From contig NZ_JAJNAL010000009.1 of NCBI RefSeq assembly GCF_022271405.1, positions 91,777 through 155,776 on the forward strand: DNA of 64,000 bases, given 5' to 3'. The DNA comes from Rhodopseudomonas infernalis (GTDB taxonomy: Bacteria > Pseudomonadota > Alphaproteobacteria > Rhizobiales > Xanthobacteraceae). Made by a program: the position numbers and the translations under genes. A model generated the notes under the pieces. It did no database searches. It was not told where the DNA came from and was given only the letters and a program-made list of their open reading frames with translations. Positions 9,106-17,500 of this stretch are shown piece after piece; position 1 is the stretch's first letter, and each line of letters opens with the position of its first letter.

Positions 9106-9233
9106 CTTGCCAGAAACTTTCTAGAGGCTAAGTTCGCGGCCGTATACCTCAGGTCGGCCTCTGCCATAACTGGCAAGCTCCTGGGGTCAGTCTTTAGGAA
9201 GGGGGTCGTCGATGGCGGCCCCCTTTTTATTTT
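9106..9233 (+). ncRNA. Candidate structured small RNA ending in a Rho-independent terminator
   Basis: Three nested stems are visible: CTTGCCAG/CTGGCAAG (9106-9113 with 9170-9177, 8 bp perfect), TAGAGGC/GCCTCTG (9122-9128 with 9157-9163, one G-U), and CGGCC/GGTCG (9137-9141 with 9152-9156, one G-U). After a 23-base linker comes a terminator hairpin (9201-9223) with a T-rich tail. No ORF of note lies here. No known RNA family was recognised, and the 5' end and promoter are uncertain. Confidence 0.5.
9201..9233 (+). terminator. Rho-independent terminator
   Basis: GGGGGTC (9201-9207) pairs with GGCCCCC (9217-9223) around a 9-base loop and is followed by TTTTTATTTTC. It points along the plus strand, where no protein gene precedes it, hence the small-RNA proposal. 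Confidence 0.8.
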
Positions 9234-9288
9234 CTTTCGCGGAAGGACTGGAGCAGGCGGACCAGCCTGACTTGCTGAAAGCAGGAGC

Positions 9289-9522
9289 TCAGAAATCCGA
9301 CGCGATGCCTTTGACTTCCCAATCGCCGTAGCGGGTCGGCTCGGGGCCCTTGGGGCCCTGAAACTCTTTGGCGCGCGCTTCGGCGTGGCGGGCGGCTTCG
9401 ACGCGGCGAGCTTCGGCTTCGGCCAGCGCGCGCTTGGCGGCCTCCGGCAAGTCTTTGCGCGGCAGCTCGGGAGCGGGCATCTTCAGATCAGCGTCGGTCA
9501 TGGCTCGGCCTTTCGTCGTCAT
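9289..9522 (-). CDS. DUF1674 / SdhAF4-like succinate dehydrogenase assembly factor
   Basis: A 77-residue protein with the C-terminal DUF1674 signature GPKGPEPTRYGDWEVKGIASDF (residues about 56-77). The family includes mitochondrial SDHAF4/Sdh8, which binds the flavinylated SdhA subunit and helps assemble complex II; bacterial members are presumed to do the same. The middle is Ala/Glu/Arg-rich and probably helical. Start ATG 9522, with an alternative ATG at 9501 (MTDADLK). It is divergent from rsmB, 141 bp away. Confidence 0.85.
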   Translation of the reverse strand: MTTKGRAMTDADLKMPAPELPRKDLPEAAKRALAEAEARRVEAARHAEARAKEFQGPKGPEPTRYGDWEVKGIASDF

Positions 9523-9663
9523 CGCGATCTAAGGCGCGGGCCACGCGGACGCAACATGGTATGGGGCGGGATTCTTAGAATCGGCATATTCGCCTGCCAT
9601 CGATCCCGGGCGCCGCATCGCTCCGCGCGCGGCATCCTTCCTCCAGTGTGATACCCTCCCTCC

Positions 9664-11016
9664 ATGCCTGCTCCAAGATTCGCTCAGCCATCCGAAGTGC
9701 CGGGGCTCGCCGCGCGTCGGATCGCCGCCGACATTCTGGACGGCGTTCTCGGCAAGCGGCGGACGCTCGACGAACAGCTCGAAGGCCCCGCCGCCCATCC
9801 CGGCCTGAAAACGCTGGCGGATCGCGACCGCGCGCTGATGCGGCGCCTGGTGGCGACGATCCTGCGCCGGCTCGGCACGCTCGAACATCTGCTGGGGCGG
9901 ATGCTCGATCGTGGCGTGCCGACCGATGCGCCGCGGGCGCGCAGCGCGCTGTTGATCGGCGCCGCGCAAATTCTCTGGATGGACGTGCCGGATCATGCGG
10001 CCGTCGATCTGTCGGTGCGGCTGGTACAGTCCGACCGCCGCGCAGCCAAATATACCGGCCTCGTCAATGCGGTGCTGCGGCGCTGCGCCCGCGAGGGGCA
10101 GCCGCTGGTCGATGAAGTCTCCGGCCAGGCGCTGGATGTGCCGCAATGGCTGATGGCGCGCTGGAGCGCGCATTACGGCGAGGAAGCGGCGCGGGCGATC
10201 GCGGTCGCGATCAGCCACGAGCCTTCGCTCGACATCACGGTGAAGTCGGATCCGGAGCATTGGGCCGGCCGCTTGTACGGCGAGATGCTGCCGACCGGCA
10301 CTGTACGGACGCAGTTGCAGGGCTCGGTCAAGATGCTGCCGGGCTTTGACGATGGCCAATGGTGGGTCCAGGACGCCGCCGCGGCGCTGCCGGCGCGGCT
10401 GTTCGGCGATCTCGCCGACAAGGCGGTGGCCGACCTCTGCGCCGCGCCCGGCGGAAAGACCGCTCAGCTCGCCCAGGCCGGGGCCCGCGTCAGCGCGATC
10501 GACCGTTCGCCGGCCCGCGTCGCCCGGCTGCGGGAGAATCTGACGCGGCTGTCGCTGCAGGCCGAGACCGGCGTTGCCGATGCCACCGAATGGCGCGCCG
10601 ATGCGCCCGGCAGTTTCGACGCCGTGCTGGTCGACGCGCCGTGCGCCTCCACCGGCACGATTCGCCGCCATCCCGACGTCGCCTGGCTGAAGCAGGAGGC
10701 CGACATCGGCGCGCTGGCGGCGGTGCAAAGCCGGCTGCTGCACAAGGCGGTGGCGCTGCTGCGGCCCGGCGGCACGCTGGTGTACTGCACCTGCTCGCTG
10801 GAGCCCGAGGAGGGCGAGCAGGCGATCGCCACGCTGCTTGCGGACGAATCAGTCATGCGTCGCGTTCCGGTCGCGGCCGAGGAGGTCGCCGGGCTCGCCG
10901 AGTTCATCACGCCGGAAGGCGACGTCCGCACGCTGCCGTCGCATTTGCCCCACGCCGATCCGCGGCTTGCCGGGGTCGACGGTTTTTACGCGGCGCGGCT
11001 GACGAAGTCGCTGTAA
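9664..11016 (+). CDS. rsmB: RsmB/NOP-family rRNA (cytosine-C5)-methyltransferase
   Basis: A 450-residue enzyme of the RsmB type, which methylates C967 of 16S rRNA using S-adenosylmethionine. The N-terminal 130 residues form a NusB-like RNA-binding domain. The Rossmann methyltransferase domain follows, with the SAM motif ADLCAAPGGKTAQLA (about residue 260), VDAPCASTGTIRRHPD (catalytic motif IV with Cys) and VYCTCSLEPEEGEQAI (motif VI with the second Cys). Both catalytic cysteines are kept. It starts at ATG 9664 and is followed by a 320-bp gap. Confidence 0.93.
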   Translation: MPAPRFAQPSEVPGLAARRIAADILDGVLGKRRTLDEQLEGPAAHPGLKTLADRDRALMRRLVATILRRLGTLEHLLGRMLDRGVPTDAPRARSALLIGAAQILWMDVPDHAAVDLSVRLVQSDRRAAKYTGLVNAVLRRCAREGQPLVDEVSGQALDVPQWLMARWSAHYGEEAARAIAVAISHEPSLDITVKSDPEHWAGRLYGEMLPTGTVRTQLQGSVKMLPGFDDGQWWVQDAAAALPARLFGDLADKAVADLCAAPGGKTAQLAQAGARVSAIDRSPARVARLRENLTRLSLQAETGVADATEWRADAPGSFDAVLVDAPCASTGTIRRHPDVAWLKQEADIGALAAVQSRLLHKAVALLRPGGTLVYCTCSLEPEEGEQAIATLLADESVMRRVPVAAEEVAGLAEFITPEGDVRTLPSHLPHADPRLAGVDGFYAARLTKSL

Positions 11017-11052
11017 TCCCACCAATAAATTAATACCGCGCGCGCGGCGCGA

Positions 11053-11117
11053 CAGTCCCGGAAGTTGTCCGTCCACACCCTGCCCAACGGCAGGGTGTGC
11101 GGTGGCCAATTCCGGAC
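11053..11117. repeat. Long interrupted inverted repeat between rsmB and the heparinase-like gene
   Basis: The inner stem is CACACCCTGCC (11074-11084) with GGCAGGGTGTG (11089-11099), an 11-bp perfect arm around CAAC. Outside it GTCCCGGAAGTTG pairs imperfectly with CAATTCCGGAC. No T tract follows on either strand. Further on, AACGAATTTTCGTT (around 11130-11145) is another small palindrome. The rest of the gap (to 11337) shows nothing else recognisable. Confidence 0.55.
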
Positions 11118-11337
11118 TAAAAGGATTCGAAACGAATTTTCGTTAATCCGAGGTTGCTTTGGTTCACAACATCCTTCCGCTTGCGCGCAGATGTCCTCAG
11201 AGCTGTTTCACTCAGAGCTGGCTGCATCGAAAGCGCCGTGGCGCGCGAAGGCTGCCGACGCCTTGCTGAAACTGAAATCCGCTGGTCGACCGTCGCGCCA
11301 GGCGGGCGCGATCCACGAACCGGGAGCCCTAGCACGC

Positions 11338-13092
11338 GTGTCCGCCGTCCACCGCCGACGAATCTCCAGTCTGATCGTTGGCCGCTTCGCGCGGAACATG
11401 ATGGCGCGTGCCTCCGGCGGTTCGGCGGTGCTGACGCGACTGTGGCCGGGCCGCACCGATCGGCTGATCATCGCGCCGCACGATCTGCGCACCGCCGACG
11501 CCACCCGTGCGGCCGAGGTCTATGCGGGCCGCTTCGTGTTCGCCGGCAAGATCGTCACCTGCCATGGGCGCTCGATCTTCGAACTGGAATCGCCCTCGGA
11601 CGATTGGGAAGCCGCATTGTTCGGCTTCGGCTGGCTGCGCCATCTGCGCGCCGCCGACACCGCCATCACCCGCGCCAACGCCCGCTCGCTGGTCGACGAC
11701 TGGCTCGGCAACATGGCACGGCACCGGCCGGTGGGCCGCCGCCCGGAGGTCATGGCGCGGCGGGTGATCTCACTGTTGTCGCAGGCGCCGCTGGTGCTGT
11801 CCGACACCGACGGGCGGTTCTATCGCCGCTATCTGCGGGGACTGACGCGCGAGGTTCGGGCGCTACGCTACGCGCTGCTCGACGTCTCGGATGGCGTGCC
11901 GCGGCTGCAGGTGACGATCGCGCTGTGCTACGCGGCGCTGTGCCTCGCCAACCAGGCGCGCAATATCCGCGGCGCCACCAAGCGGCTGTCCGAAGAATTG
12001 CAGCGCCAGGTCCTGCCCGATGGCGGCCACGTCTCGCGCAATCCAGGTGCGCTGATCGAACTCCTGATCGACCTCCTGCCGCTGCGTCAGACGTTTGCGG
12101 CGAGAAACATCGCTCCGCCGCCGGCGCTGCTGAACGCGATCGACCGGATGATGCCGATGCTGCGGTTCTTCCGCCATGGCGACGGCGCGATCGCGTTGTT
12201 CAACGGCATGAGCGCGACGCCATCGGATCTGCTGGCGACGCTGCTGGCCTATGACGACAGCCACGGCACGCCGATGTCGAGCATGCCGCATTCCGGCTAT
12301 CAGCGGATCGACGCCGGCTCGACGCTGGTAATCGTCGACGTCGGCCCGCCGCCGCCGGCGAATGTCAGTCAGGACGCGCATGCCGGCTGCCTGTCGTTCG
12401 AATTGTCCTCCGGGGCGTGCCGGATCGTCACCAATTGCGGCATGCCGGGCACCAATCGCGAAAGCTGGCGCGGCTTCGCGCGCTCGACCGCGGCGCACTC
12501 GACGGTGGTGTGTCACGACACCTCGTCCTGCGGCTTCGTCGAGCGCTCGGCGATGAAGAAGCTGCTGCAGGGCGCGCCGATTGTCAGCGGCCCGAACCAT
12601 GTCGAGAACCGCCGCGAAGAGGTGGCGAACGGCGTGCTGTTGACGACGTCGCACGACGGCTATCGCGACAGGTTCGGCGTGCTGCATCAGCGCGTCATCA
12701 TGGTGAAGCACGACGGCAGCCGGGTCGACGGCGAGGACACGCTGGCGCCGGCGCAGGGTGGCCGCCACCGCGCCGCGCAGGCCGATTACGTGTTGCGCTT
12801 CCATCTGCATCCGCAGGTCAAAGCCAGCCGGCTCAGCGACGCCAAGGGCGTGATGCTGGTGCTGCCCAATCGCGAGGTCTGGACGTTCGAGGCCGCCGAC
12901 GACACTGTCGATCTCGAGGAGACCGTGTTCCTGGCCGGTAACGACGGGCCGCGGCGTTCGGCTCAGATCGTGATCCGGCAGAATTCGCTCGAAGCCCCGA
13001 ACGTGCGCTGGAGCTTCATTCGTTCCAACGCCTCGCCGCAAGCCACCAGCGCCCGCCGCGCGGCCCGCCGCGAACCGGAATTGCCGCTGTAG
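11338..13092 (+). CDS. Heparinase II/III-like family protein
   Basis: A 584-residue protein matching alphaproteobacterial heparinase II/III-like proteins, putative polysaccharide lyases. The C-terminal two-thirds is the β-rich heparinase II/III-like part (DSHGTPMSSMPHSGYQRIDAG, SSGACRIVTNCGMPGTN, VRWSFIRSNASPQ). The N-terminal part is a helical (alpha/alpha toroid-like) region with LRHLRAADTAITRANARSLVDDWL. Start: GTG 11338 (VSAVHRRRISSL) is preferred because GGGAG lies 11 bases upstream and the domain begins there; ATG 11191 or the further upstream start at 11065 would add unlike residues. Substrate unknown; export or capsule turnover is possible. No signal peptide is obvious. Confidence 0.8.
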   Translation: MSAVHRRRISSLIVGRFARNMMARASGGSAVLTRLWPGRTDRLIIAPHDLRTADATRAAEVYAGRFVFAGKIVTCHGRSIFELESPSDDWEAALFGFGWLRHLRAADTAITRANARSLVDDWLGNMARHRPVGRRPEVMARRVISLLSQAPLVLSDTDGRFYRRYLRGLTREVRALRYALLDVSDGVPRLQVTIALCYAALCLANQARNIRGATKRLSEELQRQVLPDGGHVSRNPGALIELLIDLLPLRQTFAARNIAPPPALLNAIDRMMPMLRFFRHGDGAIALFNGMSATPSDLLATLLAYDDSHGTPMSSMPHSGYQRIDAGSTLVIVDVGPPPPANVSQDAHAGCLSFELSSGACRIVTNCGMPGTNRESWRGFARSTAAHSTVVCHDTSSCGFVERSAMKKLLQGAPIVSGPNHVENRREEVANGVLLTTSHDGYRDRFGVLHQRVIMVKHDGSRVDGEDTLAPAQGGRHRAAQADYVLRFHLHPQVKASRLSDAKGVMLVLPNREVWTFEAADDTVDLEETVFLAGNDGPRRSAQIVIRQNSLEAPNVRWSFIRSNASPQATSARRAARREPELPL

Positions 13093-13171
13093 ATTTCGCG
13101 ATGGCATTTCCTGAAGGTCCGGGGTAGCCGTTGATCCAAAGGACAGGGCTCCGGCCGGCAAGCGAGCGACA

Positions 13172-14341
13172 ATGGCAGACGGCATTCAGGCCGATATCGA
13201 CGCGGTGCAGCGGATCGACGCCGTCCCGCTGATCTTGGAAGTCGTCTGCCGCACCACCGGGATGGGGTTTGCGGCCGTCGCGCGCGTGACCGAGAGCCGG
13301 TGGGTGTGCTGCGCGGTGCGGGACGAGATCTCGTTCGGGCTGGTGCCGGGCGGCGAGCTGCAGGTCGAGACCACGATCTGCCACGAGATCCGGCAGGACA
13401 GGCAGGCGGTTGTGATCGACCACGTCGCCGAAGACATCGTGTTCCGCAACCATCATACGCCGGCCCAATACGGCTTTCAGAGCTATATCTCGGTGCCGAT
13501 CATGCGGGCGAACGGCGAGATGTTCGGCACGCTGTGCGCCATCGATCCGCGGCCGGCCCGTCTCAACACGCCGGAAACCACCATCACCTTCAAGCTGTTC
13601 GCCGAATTGATCGGGACCCATCTGGATGCGTTCGAGCGCCTGCAGGCCTCGGAGGCGCATCTGCTCGATGCACGCCAGACCGCCGAGCTGCGCGAGCAGT
13701 TCATCGCGGTGCTCGGCCACGATTTGCGCAATCCGCTGGCGGCGATCAGCGCCGGCACGCGCGTGCTGACCAAGGCGCCGGAGCGTGCCCCGGAAGTGCT
13801 CGGACTGATGCGCAACGCTGTGGCGCGGATGTCCGGGCTGATCGACGACGTGATGGATTTCGCGCGCGGCCGGCTCGGCGACGGGCTGTCGCTGCGGAGC
13901 AGATCGGCGCAGCCGCTGCTGCCGCTGGTCGAGCAGGTGGTGTCGGAACAGCGGACGACCGCGCCCGATCGCGCGATCGAGCTGCATGCCGATCTCGCCG
14001 TGCCGGTGAGCTGCGACGCCGGCCGGATCGCGCAGCTGCTGTCCAACCTGCTCGCCAACGCGGTGGCCTATGGCGCGCCGGATCAGCCGGTGCGGGTCGT
14101 CGCCCGCTCCGACGCCCAAATCTTCGAACTGTCGGTCAGCAATGCCGGCGAACCGATCCCGGCGCCGGCGCTGACGCGGCTGTTTCAGCCATTTTATCGC
14201 GGCGAGATCGAACCCGCCAAGCAGGGGCTGGGTCTCGGCCTGTACATCGCCTCGGAGATCGCCCGCGCCCATGGCGGCACACTCTCGGCGAGCTCGACCC
14301 CGCAGGAAACCCGCTTCGTCTTCAGCATGCCGGTGCGCTGA
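13172..14341 (+). CDS. Soluble sensor histidine kinase with GAF domain
   Basis: A 389-residue cytoplasmic histidine kinase. Residues about 15-155 form a GAF sensor domain ([41 protein letters not shown]). The H box is [22 protein letters not shown] (His near residue 190), followed by the N box [15 protein letters not shown] and the G box [17 protein letters not shown]. No membrane segment is seen. There is no response regulator next to it, so it is an orphan kinase. Start ATG 13172. Confidence 0.9.
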   Translation: MADGIQADIDAVQRIDAVPLILEVVCRTTGMGFAAVARVTESRWVCCAVRDEISFGLVPGGELQVETTICHEIRQDRQAVVIDHVAEDIVFRNHHTPAQYGFQSYISVPIMRANGEMFGTLCAIDPRPARLNTPETTITFKLFAELIGTHLDAFERLQASEAHLLDARQTAELREQFIAVLGHDLRNPLAAISAGTRVLTKAPERAPEVLGLMRNAVARMSGLIDDVMDFARGRLGDGLSLRSRSAQPLLPLVEQVVSEQRTTAPDRAIELHADLAVPVSCDAGRIAQLLSNLLANAVAYGAPDQPVRVVARSDAQIFELSVSNAGEPIPAPALTRLFQPFYRGEIEPAKQGLGLGLYIASEIARAHGGTLSASSTPQETRFVFSMPVR

Positions 14342-14439
14342 AGCCGGTCGTCCGCGTCCCGCGCAGGCCCGATCTGCGCCGCCAGCGACCTTGGTCGCCG
14401 TTGTGGCGACCTGTGAAAACTGCTAACGAGACGGCGTTT

Positions 14440-14510
14440 CGCGCGACTGGCGACCAAGGATGGAGCACCATCGGGAAGCGCGAAATTGATCTGCCGCGCG
14501 CCTGGGCATT
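14440..14510 (+). promoter_or_regulatory. ZTP (pfl) riboswitch controlling purH
   Basis: The leader before purH holds the two conserved halves of the ZTP/ZMP-sensing pfl motif: a 5' half with GCGACTGGCG, the GATGG-AGCA-CCATC hairpin and CGGGAAGCG (about 14441-14481), and the 3' half CCGCGCGCCTGGGCA (about 14494-14508). The CCTGGGCA element is the most conserved part of the class. It lies 29 bases before the purH ATG. ZTP and its precursor ZMP (AICAR) are the substrate side of PurH, so sensing them upstream of purH makes biological sense. A fold comparison by covariance model was not run. Confidence 0.75.
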
Positions 14511-14538
14511 TGTTTCCTTCAACCAGAGGATCCTGCCC

Positions 14539-16131
14539 ATGAGTCCGACTCCCCGCCGCGTCACCCGCGCCCTGCTGTCCGTCTCCGACAAGACCGGACT
14601 GATCGATTTCGCCCGTGCGCTTTCCGGCCATGGCGTCGAACTCGTTTCCACCGGCGGCACCGCCAAGGCGATCGCGGCCGCGGGGCTCCCGGTCAAGGAC
14701 GTCTCCGAACTGACGGGCTTTCCGGAAATGATGGACGGCCGGGTCAAGACGCTGCATCCGAAGGTGCACGGCGGCCTGCTGGCGATCCGCGACAATGACG
14801 AACACACCCAGGCGATGGCCGCGCACGGCATTTCGCAGATCGATCTGCTGGTGGTGAACCTCTATCCGTTCGAGGCCACCGTCGACAAAGGCGCCGGCTA
14901 CGAAGACTGCATCGAGAATATCGACATCGGCGGCCCGGCGATGATCCGTGCGGCGGCCAAGAATCACGACGACGTCGCGGTGGTGGTCGAGGCCAGCGAT
15001 TATCAGGCCGTGCTCGACGAGCTGGCTGCGAACGACGGCGCAACCACGCTGAGCTTGCGCAAGCGCCTCGCCGCCAAGGCCTATGCGCGCACCGCGGCGT
15101 ATGATGCGGCGATCTCCAACTGGTTCGCGCTTCAGCTGAAGACCGACGCCCCGGACTTCCGCGCGATCGGCGGCCGGCTGATCCAGTCGCTGCGCTACGG
15201 CGAAAACCCGCACCAGACCGCGGCGTTCTACGCCACGCCGGAGAAGCGCCCCGGCGTCGCCACGGCGCGCCAGGTGCAGGGCAAGGAGCTGTCCTACAAC
15301 AACATCAACGACACCGACGCCGCCTACGAGTGCATCGGCGAGTTCGACGCGGCGCGCACCGCCGCCTGCGTGATCGTCAAGCACGCCAACCCCTGCGGCG
15401 TCGCCGAAGGGTCGAGCCTGCTCGATGCGTACCACAAGGCGCTGGCCTGTGACTCGGTCTCGGCATTCGGCGGCATCGTCGCGCTCAACCGCACGCTCGA
15501 CGCCGAAGCGGCGCGCGCCATCACCGAAATCTTCACCGAAGTGATCATCGCGCCGGACGCCACCGACGAGGCGATCGCGATCGTCGCGGCGAAGAAGAAC
15601 CTGCGGCTGCTGCTCGCGGGCGCGCTGCCCGATCCGCGTGCCATGGGCCTGACCTACAAGACCGTCGCCGGCGGCCTGTTGGTGCAGTCGCGCGACAATG
15701 CGGTGGTGGACGACATGGCGCTCAAGGTTGTCACCAAGCGGCAGCCCACCGAGGCCGAACTGCGCGACCTGAAGTTCGCCTTCCGGGTCGGCAAGCACGT
15801 CAAGTCGAACACGATCATCTACGCCAAGGACCTCGCCACGGTCGGCATCGGCGCCGGACAAATGAGCCGTGTCGACTCCGCGCGGATCGCGGCCCGCAAG
15901 GCGCAGGACGCCGCCGAGGTGATGAAGCTCGCCGCGCCGATGACCAAGGGCTCGGTGGTCGCCTCCGACGCGTTCTTCCCGTTCGCCGATGGCATGCTGG
16001 CCTGCATCGAAGCCGGCGCCACCGCGGTGATCCAGCCCGGCGGCTCGGTGCGCGACGACGAAGTGATCAAGGCCGCCGACGACGCCGGCATCGCCATGGT
16101 ATTCACCGGCACGCGGCACTTCCGGCACTGA
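14539..16131 (+). CDS. purH: Bifunctional AICAR formyltransferase / IMP cyclohydrolase
   Basis: A 530-residue cytoplasmic enzyme that performs the last two steps of purine synthesis: formylation of AICAR with 10-formyl-THF and ring closure to IMP. The N-terminal cyclohydrolase domain has [26 protein letters not shown] and [21 protein letters not shown]. The C-terminal transformylase has [29 protein letters not shown] and [13 protein letters not shown], and [27 protein letters not shown]. The start ATG 14539 follows AGAGGA by 8 bases; the frame is open further upstream but that is leader. Controlled by the ZTP riboswitch in its leader. Confidence 0.97.
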   Translation: MSPTPRRVTRALLSVSDKTGLIDFARALSGHGVELVSTGGTAKAIAAAGLPVKDVSELTGFPEMMDGRVKTLHPKVHGGLLAIRDNDEHTQAMAAHGISQIDLLVVNLYPFEATVDKGAGYEDCIENIDIGGPAMIRAAAKNHDDVAVVVEASDYQAVLDELAANDGATTLSLRKRLAAKAYARTAAYDAAISNWFALQLKTDAPDFRAIGGRLIQSLRYGENPHQTAAFYATPEKRPGVATARQVQGKELSYNNINDTDAAYECIGEFDAARTAACVIVKHANPCGVAEGSSLLDAYHKALACDSVSAFGGIVALNRTLDAEAARAITEIFTEVIIAPDATDEAIAIVAAKKNLRLLLAGALPDPRAMGLTYKTVAGGLLVQSRDNAVVDDMALKVVTKRQPTEAELRDLKFAFRVGKHVKSNTIIYAKDLATVGIGAGQMSRVDSARIAARKAQDAAEVMKLAAPMTKGSVVASDAFFPFADGMLACIEAGATAVIQPGGSVRDDEVIKAADDAGIAMVFTGTRHFRH

Positions 16132-16191
16132 CAACGCGCTGCGGGCAGCGGGACAGCGATTTGAACAATCGCCGCCCCGCGCCCAGGCTTG

Positions 16192-17286
16192 TCAGGCCGC
16201 AGCTCCTTGCTGTCGGCTACCCACGGTGTGCCGTGCCGCTCGCCGGGCTTCGACCGCGTCAGCCAGCTCGTGCAGCACCGTCTCGGTGGTCGCCCAGTCG
16301 ATGCAGCCGTCGGTGATGCTCTGGCCATATTGCAGCGGCCGACCCGGGACGACGTCCTGCCGGCCGGCGACCAGATTGCTCTCGATCATCACGCCGCAGA
16401 TGCGGTCATCGCCGGCCGCGAGCTGACGCCCGATATCGGCCGTGACCTTCGGCTGATTGTCCGGCTGCTTGCTGCTGTTGGCGTGGCTGGCGTCGATCAT
16501 CAGACGCGGTGCCAGGCCGTTCTTGCCGAGCACCGCGGCGGCGGCGTCGACGTTCGCGGCGTCGTAGTTCGGCGTCACGCCGCCGCGCAGGATGACGTGG
16601 CAGTCGCTGTTGCCGGTGGTGGCCGCGATGGCGTTGCGGCCGCGCTTGGTCACCGCCATGAAATGATGCGGCTGCGCCGCGGACTTCACCGCCTCCGCGG
16701 CGATCCGGACGTTGCCGTCGGTGCCGTTCTTGAAGCCGATCGGGCACGACAGGCCCGACGCCAGCTCGCGGTGAATCTGGCTCTCGGTGGTGCGGGCGCC
16801 GATCGCTCCCCAGGCGACCAGATCCGCGATGTATTGCGGCGTGATCAGGTCGAGGAATTCGGTCGCGGCCGGCAGGCCGAGATTGTTCACGGCCGCAAGT
16901 ACCTGACGCGCGAGCCGCAGTCCCTTGTCGATCCGGAAGCTGCCGTCCAGGTCGGGGTCGTTGATCAGCCCCTTCCAGCCCACCGTGGTACGCGGCTTTT
17001 CGAAATACACCCGCATCACGATCTCGAGCCGGTCGGCCAGGGTCTCGCGCAGCGCCGCCAGACGGCTGGCATAGTCCATGGCTGCGGCCGGATCGTGAAT
17101 CGAACAGGGGCCGACCACGACCAGCAGCCGGTCGTCGGCACCGGTCAGGATGGCGTGAATCGCGCTACGGCTCGCCGCGACTGTGCGTGTCGCGGTCAGC
17201 GTACGCGGAATCTCGCCTATGACTTCGTCGGGCGTACTCAGTTCGGTGATCTTCTGCAGGCGAAGGTCGTCGGTGGTGGTCAACAC
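16192..17286 (-). CDS. aroG: 3-deoxy-7-phosphoheptulonate (DAHP) synthase, class I
   Basis: A 364-residue enzyme condensing phosphoenolpyruvate and erythrose 4-phosphate, the first step of the shikimate pathway to Phe, Tyr and Trp. Class I (AroFGH-type) motifs are [60 protein letters not shown] and [13 protein letters not shown]. Start is GTG 17286 with AGGAG 9 bases upstream. It faces purH tail to tail. Its leader contains an aromatic-codon leader peptide and a terminator hairpin, so transcription is very probably attenuated by charged tRNA level in addition to any feedback inhibition of the enzyme. Confidence 0.95.
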   Translation of the reverse strand: MLTTTDDLRLQKITELSTPDEVIGEIPRTLTATRTVAASRSAIHAILTGADDRLLVVVGPCSIHDPAAAMDYASRLAALRETLADRLEIVMRVYFEKPRTTVGWKGLINDPDLDGSFRIDKGLRLARQVLAAVNNLGLPAATEFLDLITPQYIADLVAWGAIGARTTESQIHRELASGLSCPIGFKNGTDGNVRIAAEAVKSAAQPHHFMAVTKRGRNAIAATTGNSDCHVILRGGVTPNYDAANVDAAAAVLGKNGLAPRLMIDASHANSSKQPDNQPKVTADIGRQLAAGDDRICGVMIESNLVAGRQDVVPGRPLQYGQSITDGCIDWATTETVLHELADAVEARRAARHTVGSRQQGAAA

Positions 17287-17330
17287 GGCAGTCTGCTCCT
17301 TGTGAGGGAGACCTGCCGGCTCAAACGAAA

Positions 17331-17352
17331 AAGCCGCCAGGTCTGGCGGCTT
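17331..17352 (-). terminator. Attenuator terminator hairpin before aroG
   Basis: On the minus strand AAGCCGCCAG pairs with CTGGCGGCTT (10-bp perfect stem, 2-base loop) and runs into TTTTT. It lies about 45 bases upstream of the aroG start. The 5' arm can instead pair with CTGGCGGC inside the leader peptide gene (17398-17405), which gives the antiterminator. Confidence 0.85.
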
Positions 17353-17375
17353 TTCGGACTTCGATGCTGCAATCT

Positions 17376-17453
17376 TCAGATCGCGCGAAATCCTCCCGCC
17401 GCCAGCGAGCTGCTAAAATAGAAGTACCAGTACGAGGCGGTCGGACGGATCAT
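17376..17453 (-). CDS. aroG leader peptide rich in aromatic codons
   Basis: A 25-codon open frame (ATG at 17453, TGA at 17378-17376) beginning MIRPTAS and then reading Tyr-Trp-Tyr-Phe-Tyr-Phe (residues 8-13), followed by Ser, Leu, Ala, Gly and ending FRAI. All three aromatic amino acids made by the pathway occur in one uninterrupted run of six. It is followed by mutually exclusive hairpins typical of attenuation. I did not see a strong Shine-Dalgarno, only purine-poor sequence. The peptide is likely only a sensor. Confidence 0.85.
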   Translation of the reverse strand: MIRPTASYWYFYFSSSLAAGGFRAI

Positions 17454-17500
17454 GCGGGCTCATATAGACCACGCCGGCGGCTTTGTCCACGGACCGGGTT

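Noticed and set aside
11065..11337. N-terminal extension of the heparinase-like protein to 11065
   Set aside because: The extension covers a hairpin-rich leader, and GTG 11338 has a good ribosome site and begins the conserved part.
13300..14538. Purine gene frame extended upstream as a 943-residue protein
   Set aside because: It is the purH frame running through the histidine kinase gene; the start with AGAGGA and the riboswitch place the true start at 14539.
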